From assembly GCF_014297445.1 (NCBI RefSeq), contig NZ_JACORU010000001.1, forward strand, positions 868,001-932,000: a DNA stretch of 64,000 nt, given 5' to 3'. A model generated the notes under the pieces. It worked only from the letters and a program-made list of their open reading frames with translations. It did no database searches and was not told the DNA's origin. This document shows, piece by piece, positions 17,401-27,724 of the stretch. This stretch comes from Ramlibacter albus. Its GTDB lineage: Bacteria; Pseudomonadota; Gammaproteobacteria; Burkholderiales; Burkholderiaceae_C. The first letter of the stretch is position 1, and the number at the start of each line of letters is the position of its first letter. The position numbers were made by a program, and so were the translations under genes.

Positions 17401-18206
17401 AACACCCTGTGTTCCAGCGCCGGTAATTGGCTGCGCACCTGCGCCAGGCGTGAGTGTTCTACATCCGCGATCACGACGCCAGCCCCCGCTTCGGCGCGTT
17501 CGGCCAGCACCACGCCCCACGGGTCGACCACCATGGAGTGGCCCCAGGTGCGCCGGCCGCTCTCGTGCTCGCCGCCTTGCGCGGGCGCGACCACGTAAGC
17601 GAGGTTCTCGACGGCGCGGGCGCGCAGCAGCAGCTCCCAATGCGCCTGCCCGGTCACGTACGTGAACGCGCTGGGCACGAGCAGGATGTCGGCCGCGAGC
17701 GCGCGGTAAAGCTCGGGGAAGCGCAGGTCGTAGCACACCGACATGCCGACGCGCCACTTCTCGCCGGCGCGCGACGTCACCTCGAACACCTGCGGCGCGC
17801 TGCCCGCCTCGATCACGCGCGATTCGTCGTACTTCTCGCGGCCGTTCTCGAATTTGAAGAGGTGGATCTTGTCGTAGCGGGCCACGCGCTCGCCGTCGGG
17901 CCCGAAGACGAGGCTGGTGTTGCGCACGTGCTGCGCGTCGCCGGCCTCCAGCGGCAGCGTGCCGCCCACGAGCCACACGCGATGCTCGCGCGCGGCCTCC
18001 GACAAACACTGCTGGATCGCCCCGCTGCCGAATGCCTCGCGCACGTCGAGCTTGTCCGTGTCCTTGCGGCCCATCAGGCAGAAATATTCCGGCAGCACCG
18101 CCAGCTCGGCCCCTGCCGATGCAGCCTGCGCAACAAGCTCGCGCGCGGAGCGCAGGTTCGCGTCGACCGACGCGGCGGAAACCATCTGGAGGGCGGCGAC
18201 CTTCAT
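17397..18206 (-). CDS. Carbon-nitrogen hydrolase, Nit1/deaminated-glutathione-amidase type
   Basis: A 269-residue cytosolic nitrilase-superfamily amidase. The catalytic triad is visible as Glu40 ('VLPEYF'), Lys113 ('YDKIHLF') and Cys158 ('SVCYDLRFPE'). The 'CYDLRFPELYR' signature is typical of the Nit1/YbeM branch, which hydrolyses deaminated glutathione, so a metabolite-repair role is likely. It lies between yhdP and the histidine kinase, overlapping both by ATGA junctions. The yhdP-nit neighbourhood is common in Betaproteobacteria as far as I know. Substrate is inferred from the family only. Confidence 0.9.
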   Translation of the reverse strand: MKVAALQMVSAASVDANLRSARELVAQAASAGAELAVLPEYFCLMGRKDTDKLDVREAFGSGAIQQCLSEAAREHRVWLVGGTLPLEAGDAQHVRNTSLVFGPDGERVARYDKIHLFKFENGREKYDESRVIEAGSAPQVFEVTSRAGEKWRVGMSVCYDLRFPELYRALAADILLVPSAFTYVTGQAHWELLLRARAVENLAYVVAPAQGGEHESGRRTWGHSMVVDPWGVVLAERAEAGAGVVIADVEHSRLAQVRSQLPALEHRVL

Positions 18207-21200
18207 CTCGTTGCGGTGTTGTCGGCGGCGTTGCCGCTGGTGCTGGTGGGCGAGCGGCCCGAGAGCTTGGTGACGCGCGGGTCGCTCCACGTCCCGTCGA
18301 TGTGGAACTCCTGCGTCGCGGCGCGGATGAGCGGCTGGCGCAGGAACATCTGAGCGAGGAACGAGCCCAGCCCGATCGCCGGGTTGATCATCGTCGCCAC
18401 CAGCGACGCCGTGCCCGCGTTGATCTCCGGCACCACCACCACCTTGATGTCCTGCGTCTCGCGCGCGATGTCCGCCTTGCCTTCCATCAGCACGGCGGCA
18501 TTCACGCCTTTCATCTGCAGGTTGTTGGTGGACGCGATGCCCTGCTCGATCGCCACGTCGCCGCGGATGAAGTCGAAGGAGAAACCCTCGGTGAACACGT
18601 CGCGGAAGTCGAGCACCAGGCGCCGCGGCAGCGACTGCAGGCTCAGCACGCCCAGCAGCTTGGCAAGCCCCGGGTCCGCCTTGAGGAACTGGCCGCTCTC
18701 CACGTTCACCTGGAACGCGCCGGACAAGGACGGGTAGTCGAGCGCCAGCGGCGAACCCACCCACGCGATCTGGCCTTCGAGCTTGCCGCGGCCGCGCCGC
18801 ACGATCTCCTTCATGCCGAAGCGTGCGAGCAGGCCGCCGGCGTCGGCGATGTCCAGCTGGAATTTCATCGCGGTGCGCTTCTTCTCCGCGCGCGGTGCCT
18901 GCCGCGGCCCGCCCGGGGGCACCGCGGTCGCACCGATCGCGGCCCAGTTGCCCGTCGCCGTGAACACCGCCTCCGGCGTGGTCAGCGCGAGCTTGTTCAA
19001 GCGCCACTCGCGGATGCCGCCTTCGCGCTGCACGGTGCCCGCACCGCGGTTGGTGGCGTCGATCTCCAGCTTGCCCAGCTTCTTGCCCTTGAGCTCGAAG
19101 TCGTCCACCACGATGTCCAGCGCGGGGATGCTGTTCACCTGGTCGTCGAGCAGCGACTCCACTTCGTTCGCCGCGGCCGCGGCTAGCTTCAGGCGCGCGA
19201 GGCGCGCATGCAGCCGCCCCGCGCCCTGCCCCGAGGGCTGGCGGTATTCGAGGTAGCCGTTCAATTCGTCGGCGTCGATGTTCGCGCGCCAGGTGAGCCC
19301 GTCACGCGATCCGCCCATCACCACGTTGTGCAGCGTGCGGCCCTCGACGCTCAGCTCCTTGGCGCGCACCGCCATCAGCGTGGGGATGTAGCCCGGCCCG
19401 CCGGCCGCCGCGCGGAACGGCGACGCGGCCACCGTGGGAACCGGTGCGCCCGCAGCCGCCTGCTCCTCGGTGGTGGCACGCGTGAGCACGTCTTCCCAGG
19501 CGTCCACGTTGAACCCGGCGAGGTTGATGTTGGCCATCACCCCCGCATCCGGCAGCGAGACGCTTTCGCCGGGCGCGAGCCCGACGGCGATCGTGCCTCG
19601 CAGCACCTTGGCGTCCGCGCCGGAGACGTCGCGCACGTAGTGCACGTTCGCGATCCGGCCGATGTCGAGCGTCAGCTGGTCCTGCATGCGCACGGGCGAG
19701 CCTTCGGGCGCCATCATGGCGTCGCGCGTGGCGATCGTCTCGTAACGCAGCGGCAGCACGCCCTCGGCGGTCTTGGCCAGGGGTGCCGGCAGGTTCAGCG
19801 CCATGCCCTGCAGGTTGCTCGTGACCAGGATCTCCGGCGAGCCGCGCCGCACGCCCAGCGTGAGCGAATAGTTGGCGCTGCCCGCCATCTCGCGCGCCAG
19901 GCGCGAGATGAAGCCGAGCTCGCGCGCCTGCCGCAAGCCATCCGCCGTCGCCACACCCTGCGCCCGCACGACGATGGGCGCATCCAGGCTGCCCGGGGGC
20001 AACGTGCGCGAGCCGCCTTCGATGCGCGCGTCGCCGCCCAGCGCCCGCGCCTGGCCGCCCGCGATGCGGAAACCCTTCTCGCTGAAAGTGACCGTGCCTT
20101 TCGCGCGCGCGAGCATGGGGCTGTCGGGCGTGATCTGCAGGTCGTTGTTGGCCAGCGTGATGGTGCCCAGCACCTGCGAGTTCTCGATCTTCGCCACCGG
20201 CAGGTTCAGCTGCAGCTGGACGTCGGCATTGCCGGTGGCTTTGGACTTCGCGAGCGCCTGGTTCGTCATGGCCGACATGGGCGAGGTGTTCACCACGCCC
20301 AGTGCCTCGCCGAGCGGGCCCTGCACCTGGCCCTTCACCGCCACCACGGTGCTGCGGAAGTCGGGGATCTGCGCTTCGGCCTTCACCTGCAGCTTCGACG
20401 GCGCGCCGAAGAGGCCGCGCGCGTTCTTCACCTGCATGCCGTTGCCCTGGAACACCAGTTCCCCCGCGAGCTGCGTGAGCGCCGGCCACTGCCCCGGCCC
20501 CTTGTTGGCGCTCTGCGGCACGTACGCGTAGGTGGCGCCCTGCACGTCGGCGGTGACGAGGAACTCGCCGTTGCGGTTCTCGGGGAACGGGAACTCCGCG
20601 AGGTCGCCGCGCACGCGGAACTTCGCGTTCGTCGCCGTGCCGTGCTGCACCGACTCGTGCACGTAGTCGCGTGCGGTCTTGGGCACGCCCAGCGGCAGGT
20701 AGCGCCATACGCGCGTGCCGTCGGCACGCGACAGCGTGGCCTGCAGGTCCAGCACGCCGGGGAAGCGCGACTTCGAGACCGACTTCGCGGGGTCCGACGT
20801 GCGCCACGTGGCCTTCGCCTCGCCCTGCGCGTCGGCGTTCGCGAACTTCATGTTGTTGAGCGTGACCGAAGCCTGCGCGCCATCGAGCTGCCACAGCACG
20901 TCGCCCGCGAGCGTGGCGACCGGGATCGCCGGCTCCTCGAACACGCCGGGGAATTCGAGCGCGCCGTTCTCCATGGCCAGCCGCGCCTTGCCGCCCTTGT
21001 GCGTGAGGTCGAAGTCGATGTTGGCCCCGCGCACGCCGGGCGTGCCGGCCGCCTGGTTGCGCGGGTCGGGGCGGGCCGCCACCTGCAGGGCCGTGGCGCG
21101 GCCTTTCGCCTCATAAGACACGGGTGCATCGACAGGCCCCTGCCATTTGGCCTGGATGTCCACCAGCCCCTGCGGCGAATACGCGGTGAGCGCCGCATGC

Positions 21201-22351
21201 GTGGGCGTGCCCAGCGGCAGCCGGGTGGCCACCTGCGTCAGTGCTGCCAGGTCCAGCTTGTCGCCCTTGAACTCGCCCTGCGCCGGCAGCTGGCCGTGCG
21301 CCGCGCTCCATGAGACCTTCACGTTGCCGCCGGGCCACCGGTGGCCGTCGCGGGTCTGGAACTGCAGGCCCTGGGTCTCGAACTCGAAGCCCTCCTCGAA
21401 GCGCTTGCCCCCCAGCCGTCCCGCCACCGAGACCAGCGCCAGCGGCTCGAGCTTCGGGCCGAGGCGCGCGTCCACGTCCGCCAGCACCACGTCGGCGGTG
21501 CCGCCAACGACCTGCCCTTTTTCCACATCGACCCAGGCCCGCAGCGCGCCGCGGCCCTGCGTGATCTGCACGCCGAGGTCCGCATGGCGGCGCAGCTGCG
21601 ACAAATCCACCCGGGCGAAGTCGCCATACACCTGCCCGGCCCAGTGCTGCCAGTGGCCGCCATGGCGCACCAGCAGCGGCTGGCGGAACTGCGCCGCGAG
21701 CGTGAAGCGCTCGCCCCACTCCGGCGGCGGCGTGGCGTCCAGGCGGATCGAATGGCGGCGCGACTTGTTGCGCACCACGAGGTCCACGTCGCCCAGCGCC
21801 AGCGGCGGCGCATGGCGCATCTCGTCGGTCCAGCGGATGGTGCCGCCCCGGATGACGAACTCCGACTGCTCGAAGAACCAGTCGGCCGCGCGGCCGTCGT
21901 TGTCGCCGGTGCGCGAGAGGTCCAGCCCCGCGACCACGAGGCGGCCGTCGGTGGCGCGGCGGATGTCCAGCTCCGGCTTGTCGATGTAAAGCTGCTCGAA
22001 GCCGAGGTTCAGGAGGGACCGGGGGCTGAGCGCGACCAGCACGCGCGGCAGGGTCAGCGCCGGGCGCTGCTGCGCGTCCAGCAGCACCACGTCCTGCAGT
22101 TCGAACGACGGAATGAGCCCTTCGCTGCGCGCCTGCACGCTGCCGATGCGGACGGGTACCCCCAGGGCGCGCCCGGCTTGCTTTTCGAGCTCGGGGCGAA
22201 GCTCGCCGATTCGCGGCACAATGAATCCATGCAGCGCCCCCCAAGCCAGTACAAGGGCCAGCCAGAAGGCCGCCAGCAACCACAGCAAACCCCTGGCGGC
22301 AACGGCGTAGGCCCTCAGCGCGCGTGACGGATTCGTCGGGGGAGCATTCAT
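18203..22351 (-). CDS. yhdP: YhdP family AsmA-like phospholipid transport protein
   Basis: A 1382-residue inner-membrane-anchored protein. One N-terminal membrane helix (about 20-42) precedes a very long periplasmic region with the DUF3971/AsmA-type repeating beta pattern and, near the end, the AsmA-like C-terminal domain ('FSFDFIRGDVAIEQGIAS' and 'MKGVNAAVLMEGKADIA'). YhdP in E. coli helps carry phospholipids to the outer membrane. Length is slightly above the E. coli protein (1266). The start at 22351 gives a proper anchor; the longer open frame runs into glnE on the other strand. It is first in a reverse operon of four genes with overlapping stop/start codons. Only 24 bp separate it from the divergent glnE start, so its promoter must lie inside glnE. 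Confidence 0.9.
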   Translation of the reverse strand: MNAPPTNPSRALRAYAVAARGLLWLLAAFWLALVLAWGALHGFIVPRIGELRPELEKQAGRALGVPVRIGSVQARSEGLIPSFELQDVVLLDAQQRPALTLPRVLVALSPRSLLNLGFEQLYIDKPELDIRRATDGRLVVAGLDLSRTGDNDGRAADWFFEQSEFVIRGGTIRWTDEMRHAPPLALGDVDLVVRNKSRRHSIRLDATPPPEWGERFTLAAQFRQPLLVRHGGHWQHWAGQVYGDFARVDLSQLRRHADLGVQITQGRGALRAWVDVEKGQVVGGTADVVLADVDARLGPKLEPLALVSVAGRLGGKRFEEGFEFETQGLQFQTRDGHRWPGGNVKVSWSAAHGQLPAQGEFKGDKLDLAALTQVATRLPLGTPTHAALTAYSPQGLVDIQAKWQGPVDAPVSYEAKGRATALQVAARPDPRNQAAGTPGVRGANIDFDLTHKGGKARLAMENGALEFPGVFEEPAIPVATLAGDVLWQLDGAQASVTLNNMKFANADAQGEAKATWRTSDPAKSVSKSRFPGVLDLQATLSRADGTRVWRYLPLGVPKTARDYVHESVQHGTATNAKFRVRGDLAEFPFPENRNGEFLVTADVQGATYAYVPQSANKGPGQWPALTQLAGELVFQGNGMQVKNARGLFGAPSKLQVKAEAQIPDFRSTVVAVKGQVQGPLGEALGVVNTSPMSAMTNQALAKSKATGNADVQLQLNLPVAKIENSQVLGTITLANNDLQITPDSPMLARAKGTVTFSEKGFRIAGGQARALGGDARIEGGSRTLPPGSLDAPIVVRAQGVATADGLRQARELGFISRLAREMAGSANYSLTLGVRRGSPEILVTSNLQGMALNLPAPLAKTAEGVLPLRYETIATRDAMMAPEGSPVRMQDQLTLDIGRIANVHYVRDVSGADAKVLRGTIAVGLAPGESVSLPDAGVMANINLAGFNVDAWEDVLTRATTEEQAAAGAPVPTVAASPFRAAAGGPGYIPTLMAVRAKELSVEGRTLHNVVMGGSRDGLTWRANIDADELNGYLEYRQPSGQGAGRLHARLARLKLAAAAANEVESLLDDQVNSIPALDIVVDDFELKGKKLGKLEIDATNRGAGTVQREGGIREWRLNKLALTTPEAVFTATGNWAAIGATAVPPGGPRQAPRAEKKRTAMKFQLDIADAGGLLARFGMKEIVRRGRGKLEGQIAWVGSPLALDYPSLSGAFQVNVESGQFLKADPGLAKLLGVLSLQSLPRRLVLDFRDVFTEGFSFDFIRGDVAIEQGIASTNNLQMKGVNAAVLMEGKADIARETQDIKVVVVPEINAGTASLVATMINPAIGLGSFLAQMFLRQPLIRAATQEFHIDGTWSDPRVTKLSGRSPTSTSGNAADNTATR

Positions 22352-22375
22352 GAAAACATCGAGGTGGCAGGCATT

Positions 22376-25144
22376 ATGACCCCCGGCGTCGCGCTGGGTT
22401 TCAACGCGCAGCAACCCGCTGTGTCCAACCGCAACGACCCTGCGCCGCTGTCGGCCTATTCGCGGCTGGCGCAGCGCCTGCGCCGCCGCTATGGCAGCGA
22501 GCTCGCCCTGCTGCCCGAGGGCACGCCCGACCGCGCCTCGATGGCTGCGTGCTTCGACGCCCTGCGTGCGCGCGGCGAGCCGCTGCCGGCCGCCTTGCGC
22601 ATCCTGCGCCAGTTGGTGATCGAGCGCCTTCTCACGCTCGATTGCGACCGCCAGGCGCCGCTGGCCGACGTCACGCTGGCGATGACGGAGCTTGCCGAAT
22701 TCGCGCTCGACGCCGCCTGCCGTCACTCCCAGCAGGAGCTCGACGCGGTGCACGGCGCACCACTCGCGCCCGGCGGCGGCCGCGCGCAGCTATGGGTCGT
22801 CGGCATGGGCAAGCTGGGAGCGCGCGAGCTCAACGTGTCCAGCGACATCGACCTGGTCTACGTCTACGACCAGGACGGCGAGACGGCCGGCACGCCCGAG
22901 GGGCGCGGGCGCATCACCAACCACGAATACTTCGGCAAGGTCGTCAAGGCGATCTTCGGGATCATCGGCGACGTCACCGAGCACGGCTTCGTGTTCCGCG
23001 TGGACCTTGCGCTGCGCCCCAACGGCAATTCCGGGCCGCCCGCCGTGTCCCTCGGCGCGCTGGAGGAGTACTTCCTTGTGCAGGGCCGCGAGTGGGAACG
23101 CTTCGCGTGGCTCAAGAGCCGAGTAGTCGCGCCGCGCTCCTGCATCGAGGACGGTTCTGCGCAAGGCCTGCGCACCGCGGTGTTGCCTTTCGTGTTCCGC
23201 CGCTACCTCGATTACGGCGTTTTCGACTCGCTGCGGGTGCTGCACCGGCAGATCCGCGAGCACGCCGCCAAGCGCGCGGCCGGGCGGCCCGAGCGCGCCA
23301 ACGACGTCAAGCTGTCGCGCGGCGGCATCCGCGAGATCGAATTCATCGTGCAGTTGCTGCAGGTCGTGCGCGGCGGCCAGTTCCCGGAGCTGCGCACGCG
23401 GCCCACGCTCGCCGCGCTGCAGCGCCTGGCCAAGGCCGGGCTGATGCCGCAGGCCACGGCCGACGGCCTGGCGAAGGCGTACGAATTCCTGCGCCGCACC
23501 GAGCACCGCATCCAGTACCTCGACGACCAGCAGACGCACGTGCTGCCCATGGGCACCTGCGACGACGACGACGGCGACCTGAGCTGGATCGGCCGCACGA
23601 TGGGCTATGCCGATTGCTGCCCCTTCCTGCACGAGCTGGACAGCCACCGCGAGTTCGTGGCGCAGGAGTTCGACACGCTGCTGGGCAGCGGGCAGCGCGA
23701 GTGCAAGGGCTGCGCCGGCCCGAAGGCGCCGCGCGTGGCGCCGGAGCTGGACTCGCTGGTGGACGAACTGCCGCCGCAGATGAAAGAGCGCGTCGCCGCC
23801 TGGTGCCGCAACCCGCGCGTGCAGGCGCTGCGCGACGACGGCCGTGCGCGGCTTGCGCGGCTGATGGCGCGCACCGCGCAGTGGCTGCAGGAAGGCCGCG
23901 TCGAGGAAGACGCCGCGCTGCGCCTGGCCGACTGGATCGAGCCGCTGCTGCGCCGCGAGAGCTACCTCGCGCTGCTGGTGGAGCGCCCCGGCGTGCACGA
24001 GCGCCTGCTGCGGCTGCTGGGCGCCGCGCGCTGGCCGGCGCGCTATTTGATGCAGCACCCGGGCGTGATCGACGAACTCGCGAGCGACCAGCTGCTCACC
24101 GAGCGCTTCAGCGCGCGCGACTTCGAGGACGAGCTGGAGCGCCGCCGCCGCTCGCTGCAGATCACGGGCGAGGACGACGACGAGGCCCTGCTCAACCTGC
24201 TGCGCCGCGCGCACCACGCGGAGGTGTTCCGCACGCTGGCGCGCGACCTCGAAGGCGCGCTGTCGGTGGAGCAGGTGGCCGACGAGCTGAGTGCGCTCGC
24301 CGACTCGGTGCTGCGCGTCACGGCGCGCTGGTGCTGGGACCGCTTGAAGCAGCGCCACCGCGACGAGCCGCAGTTCGCGATCATCGGCTACGGCAAGCTG
24401 GGCGGCAAGGAGCTGGGCTACGGCAGCGACCTCGACATCGTGTTCGTCTACGAGGACGAGGACGACCGCGCGCCGGAGGCCTACGCGGCCTTCGTGCGCA
24501 AGCTCATCATCTGGCTGGGCACCAAGACGGCCGAGGGCGACCTGTTCGAGATCGACACCGCCCTGCGCCCCAACGGCAGCTCGGGCCTGCTGATCACCAC
24601 CTTTGCCGCGTATGCCGATTACCAGCAGAACCGCGGCAGCAACACCGCATGGACGTGGGAGCACCAGGCCATGACGCGGGCGCGGTTCGTGCTGGGCAGC
24701 GACTCGCTGCGCACGCGGTTCGACCTCGTGCGCGAGGCCGTGATCACCGCGCCGCGCAACGTGGATGCATTGCGCCTCGAGATCGAGACGATGCGCGAGC
24801 GCGTGAGCCACGCGCACCCGGTGAAGCCGGGCCTCTTCGACGTGAAGCACAGCCCCGGCGGCATGGTGGACGCGGAGTTCGCGGTGCAGTTCCTCGTGCT
24901 GTCGCAGTCGGCCGAGCATGCCGAGCTGCGGCCCAACGTCGGCAACATCGCGCTGCTGCAGCGCGCCGAGGCGTCGGGGCTGCTGCCGCGCGGCGTCGGC
25001 ACGGCCGCGGCCGATGCGTACCGCGAGCTGCGCCGCACGCAGCACCGCGCGCGCCTGAACGAAGAGACCACGCAGGTGCCGCAGGCGCACCTGCAACGCG
25101 AGCAGAAAGCCGTGCTCGCGCTCTGGCACCACGTCTTCAGCTGA
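22376..25144 (+). CDS. glnE: Bifunctional glutamine synthetase adenylyltransferase/adenylyl-removing enzyme
   Basis: A 922-residue cytosolic enzyme that adenylylates and deadenylylates glutamine synthetase in response to PII, controlling nitrogen assimilation. Two nucleotidyltransferase domains are visible: the N-terminal one with 'GMGKLGARELNVSSDIDL' (about 145-162) and the C-terminal one with 'GYGKLGGKELGYGSDLDI' (about 671-688). Each is followed by a helical PII-uridylyltransferase-associated domain with 'RGGIREIEF' and 'PGGMVDAEF'. The metal-binding Asp-x-Asp residues are present in both. Length is close to the E. coli protein (946). I chose ATG 22376; a GTG four codons earlier is possible. 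Confidence 0.95.
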   Translation: MTPGVALGFNAQQPAVSNRNDPAPLSAYSRLAQRLRRRYGSELALLPEGTPDRASMAACFDALRARGEPLPAALRILRQLVIERLLTLDCDRQAPLADVTLAMTELAEFALDAACRHSQQELDAVHGAPLAPGGGRAQLWVVGMGKLGARELNVSSDIDLVYVYDQDGETAGTPEGRGRITNHEYFGKVVKAIFGIIGDVTEHGFVFRVDLALRPNGNSGPPAVSLGALEEYFLVQGREWERFAWLKSRVVAPRSCIEDGSAQGLRTAVLPFVFRRYLDYGVFDSLRVLHRQIREHAAKRAAGRPERANDVKLSRGGIREIEFIVQLLQVVRGGQFPELRTRPTLAALQRLAKAGLMPQATADGLAKAYEFLRRTEHRIQYLDDQQTHVLPMGTCDDDDGDLSWIGRTMGYADCCPFLHELDSHREFVAQEFDTLLGSGQRECKGCAGPKAPRVAPELDSLVDELPPQMKERVAAWCRNPRVQALRDDGRARLARLMARTAQWLQEGRVEEDAALRLADWIEPLLRRESYLALLVERPGVHERLLRLLGAARWPARYLMQHPGVIDELASDQLLTERFSARDFEDELERRRRSLQITGEDDDEALLNLLRRAHHAEVFRTLARDLEGALSVEQVADELSALADSVLRVTARWCWDRLKQRHRDEPQFAIIGYGKLGGKELGYGSDLDIVFVYEDEDDRAPEAYAAFVRKLIIWLGTKTAEGDLFEIDTALRPNGSSGLLITTFAAYADYQQNRGSNTAWTWEHQAMTRARFVLGSDSLRTRFDLVREAVITAPRNVDALRLEIETMRERVSHAHPVKPGLFDVKHSPGGMVDAEFAVQFLVLSQSAEHAELRPNVGNIALLQRAEASGLLPRGVGTAAADAYRELRRTQHRARLNEETTQVPQAHLQREQKAVLALWHHVFS

Positions 25145-25203
25145 TCAGGCGCACCGCCCCGCGCGGTGTTACGCTCCCGGGTTCGCCAGGAGAACAAGGA
25201 CCT

Positions 25204-26607
25204 ATGGGCCAAAAGCTCGCGCTGGCTTGCGCCTGCGCACTTGTCTTGAGCGCGTGCGCCGTACCGCGCCCGGCCGCCACCGTGGACCCGGATGCGCCGC
25301 CGAAGTGGTACGCGCCCCTGCCGCACAACGGCACGCTCACCGATTTGAACCGCTGGTGGCAGCAGTTCAACGACCCGCTGCTGGTCGAGTTGATCGAAGC
25401 GGCGCAGACCGCGAGCCCCACGGTCGCCACGGCACGCTCGCGCATCGTGCAGGCGCGCGCGGCACGTGCGGCCGCGCAGGCGACGCTGCTGCCGTCGGTC
25501 GACGGCAACGCGACGGCGGTGCGCGCGAAGCAGCCGCCCACCCCCATCGCCACCACTGTCACCACCGGCGCGCAGGCTGCGTGGGAGATCGACCTGTTTG
25601 GCGGCAACCGCGCCGCCACCGACGCGGCCCGTGAACGGCTGCAAGGCGCGGAGGCGGGCTGGCACGACGCGCGGGTTTCGGTTGCCGCGGAAACCGCCAA
25701 CAGCTACCTCGCGCTGCGCACCTGCGAGCGCCAGCTCCTCGTCGCGACGCGCGATGCGCAGTCGCGCGCGGAGACGGCGCGCCTGACGCAGCTGAGCGCC
25801 AATGCGGGCTTCACGCCGCCGGCCACCGCGGCGCTGGCCCGCGCCAGTGCCGCGGAAGGCGCGGCACGCGCGACGCAGCAGCGCGCGCAGTGCGACATCG
25901 AAGTGAAGGCGCTCGTCGCATTGAGCGCCTTGCCCGAACCGCGCCTGCGCGAGCGCCTGGGCGCCTCGTGGAAGGAGCCCGCGGAGTTCGCGTTGCTCAC
26001 GGTCGCGTCGATTCCCGCGGAGCTGCTTGCACAACGGCCGGACGTGTACCAGGCCGAACGCGAAGTGGCCGCCGCGAGCGCCGACGTGGGCAGCGCACGC
26101 GCGCAGCAACTGCCGCGGTTGTCGCTCACGGGCTCCATCGCGCTCGGCAAGGCGCACGCGGGCGGCGACACCTTCGATGTCGAAACGTGGTCGATCGGCC
26201 CGCTCGCGCTCACGCTGCCGATCTTCGACGCCGGGCGGCGCGCCGCGAACGTCGATTCGGCGCAGGCGCGCTACGAAGAAGCGGCGGCGCTCTACAAGGC
26301 CCGCGTGCGGCAGGCGGTGCGCGAAGTGGAAGAAGCACTCGTCAACCTCGAAAGCGCCCGCGCGCGTGCCGAAGACGCGCGCATCGCGGTCGAAGGCTAC
26401 AGCGCGTCGTTCGTCGCGACGGAAGCACGCTACCGCAGTGGCCTGGGCAGCCTGATCGAACTGGAAGACCAGCGCCGCGCGATGCTGGCGGCCGAAACCG
26501 CTCTCGTGGCGCTGCAGCGCGAGCGCGTGGCCTCGTGGATCGCGCTGTATCGCGCGGTGGGCGGCGGCTGGACGCGCGCGCAACAAGAAGAAGCAAGGAC
26601 CCCATGA
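25204..26607 (+). CDS. RND efflux outer-membrane lipoprotein, NodT/OprM type
   Basis: A 467-residue outer-membrane channel of a tripartite efflux pump. The lipoprotein signal ends at LSAC (Cys18), followed by the family opening 'RWWQQFNDPLL' (about 51-61). Two OEP repeats of long amphipathic helices and beta hairpins follow ('QAAWEIDLFGGNRAATDAAR' and 'LPIFDAGRRAANVDSAQAR'). It is first in a forward operon with the periplasmic adaptor (ATGA overlap) and the RND pump. Ribosome-site candidates AGGAGA and AAGGA precede the ATG. Confidence 0.93.
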   Translation: MGQKLALACACALVLSACAVPRPAATVDPDAPPKWYAPLPHNGTLTDLNRWWQQFNDPLLVELIEAAQTASPTVATARSRIVQARAARAAAQATLLPSVDGNATAVRAKQPPTPIATTVTTGAQAAWEIDLFGGNRAATDAARERLQGAEAGWHDARVSVAAETANSYLALRTCERQLLVATRDAQSRAETARLTQLSANAGFTPPATAALARASAAEGAARATQQRAQCDIEVKALVALSALPEPRLRERLGASWKEPAEFALLTVASIPAELLAQRPDVYQAEREVAAASADVGSARAQQLPRLSLTGSIALGKAHAGGDTFDVETWSIGPLALTLPIFDAGRRAANVDSAQARYEEAAALYKARVRQAVREVEEALVNLESARARAEDARIAVEGYSASFVATEARYRSGLGSLIELEDQRRAMLAAETALVALQRERVASWIALYRAVGGGWTRAQQEEARTP

Positions 26608-27716
26608 AGAAGAACACCTGGATCGCCGTCGGGCTGGCCGCACTGCTGGCCGGCTGCGGCGGCGACGACAAGGCCGCCAAGGCGCCGGTGAAGCCTGCGC
26701 TGACGGTCACGACCACCGTGCCCGCGCAGGTGATGATGGCGACGAAGCTGGCCGCGAACGGCAGCCTCGCGGCTTGGCAGGAAGCGATCATCGGTGCCGA
26801 GGCGAGCGGACTTCGACTGACCGAAGTGCTGGTGAACGTGGGCGACCGGGTCAGGCAGGGGCAAGTCCTCGCGACCTTCGCCAGCGAGACGAGCCGCGCC
26901 GACCTGCACCAGGCGCAGGCCAACGTGGCCGAAGCGGAGGCCAATGCGGCGGATGCCGCATCCAACGCGGAGCGCGCACGCACGCTGGAGAAGACCGGGG
27001 CGATGTCGCAGTCGCAGATCAACCAGTACGTGACGGCCGCCAAGACGGCGCAGGCGCGCGTGGAAGCTGCGCGTGCGACTTTCCAGGCGCAGCAGGCGAG
27101 GCTCGCGCAGACGCGCGTGCTGGCGCCGGACGATGGCGTGATCTCCGCGCGCACGGCCACGCTCGGTGCCGTGGTCGGCCCGGGCACCGAGCTCTTCCGG
27201 CTGATCCGCAAGGGCCGGCTGGAATGGCGCGCCGAAGTGACGGCCGCCGAACTCGGCCGCCTCACGCCGGGCACCACGGCCATCATCACGACTTCGAGCG
27301 GCGCGCGCCTCGAGGGCCGCATCCGCACGATCGCGCCCAGCCTCGACCCGCAGAGCCGCACCGCGCTCGTCTACGTGGACGTGAAGCCGCTGCCGGGCCC
27401 CGCGGCCGGCAGCGCACGCGCGGGGATGTATGCGCGCGGCGAGTTCGACCTCGGCGCGACGCCGACGCTCACCGTCCCGCAAGCCTCCGTGGTCGTGCGC
27501 GAAGGCTTCCACTACGTCTTCCGCGTGAACCCCGACAACCGCGTGACGCAGGTCAAGGTGCAGATCGGCCGCATCGAGGCCGACCGGCTCGAAGTGGTGG
27601 GTGGCGTGACGCCGGGCATGCGCATCGTGGCCACCGGTGCGGGTTTCCTGAACGACGGCGACCTCGTGCGCGTCGCCGATGCCGCGGCCCGGCCTGCTTC
27701 GGCTGCGAGCAAGTAA
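26604..27716 (+). CDS. RND efflux periplasmic adaptor subunit (lipoprotein)
   Basis: A 370-residue membrane-fusion protein linking the RND pump to the outer-membrane channel. The lipobox LAGC places the lipidated Cys at residue 18. A barrel-sandwich (lipoyl-like) half spans about 55-90 ('VGDRVRQGQVLATF'). An Ala-rich alpha hairpin covers about 95-160, followed by the second lipoyl half ('LAPDDGVISARTATLG'), a beta-barrel and the membrane-proximal domain. Start overlaps the channel gene stop (ATGA); the pump gene starts 8 bp downstream. Confidence 0.93.
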   Translation: MKKNTWIAVGLAALLAGCGGDDKAAKAPVKPALTVTTTVPAQVMMATKLAANGSLAAWQEAIIGAEASGLRLTEVLVNVGDRVRQGQVLATFASETSRADLHQAQANVAEAEANAADAASNAERARTLEKTGAMSQSQINQYVTAAKTAQARVEAARATFQAQQARLAQTRVLAPDDGVISARTATLGAVVGPGTELFRLIRKGRLEWRAEVTAAELGRLTPGTTAIITTSSGARLEGRIRTIAPSLDPQSRTALVYVDVKPLPGPAAGSARAGMYARGEFDLGATPTLTVPQASVVVREGFHYVFRVNPDNRVTQVKVQIGRIEADRLEVVGGVTPGMRIVATGAGFLNDGDLVRVADAAARPASAASK

Positions 27717-27724
27717 GGACAGCC

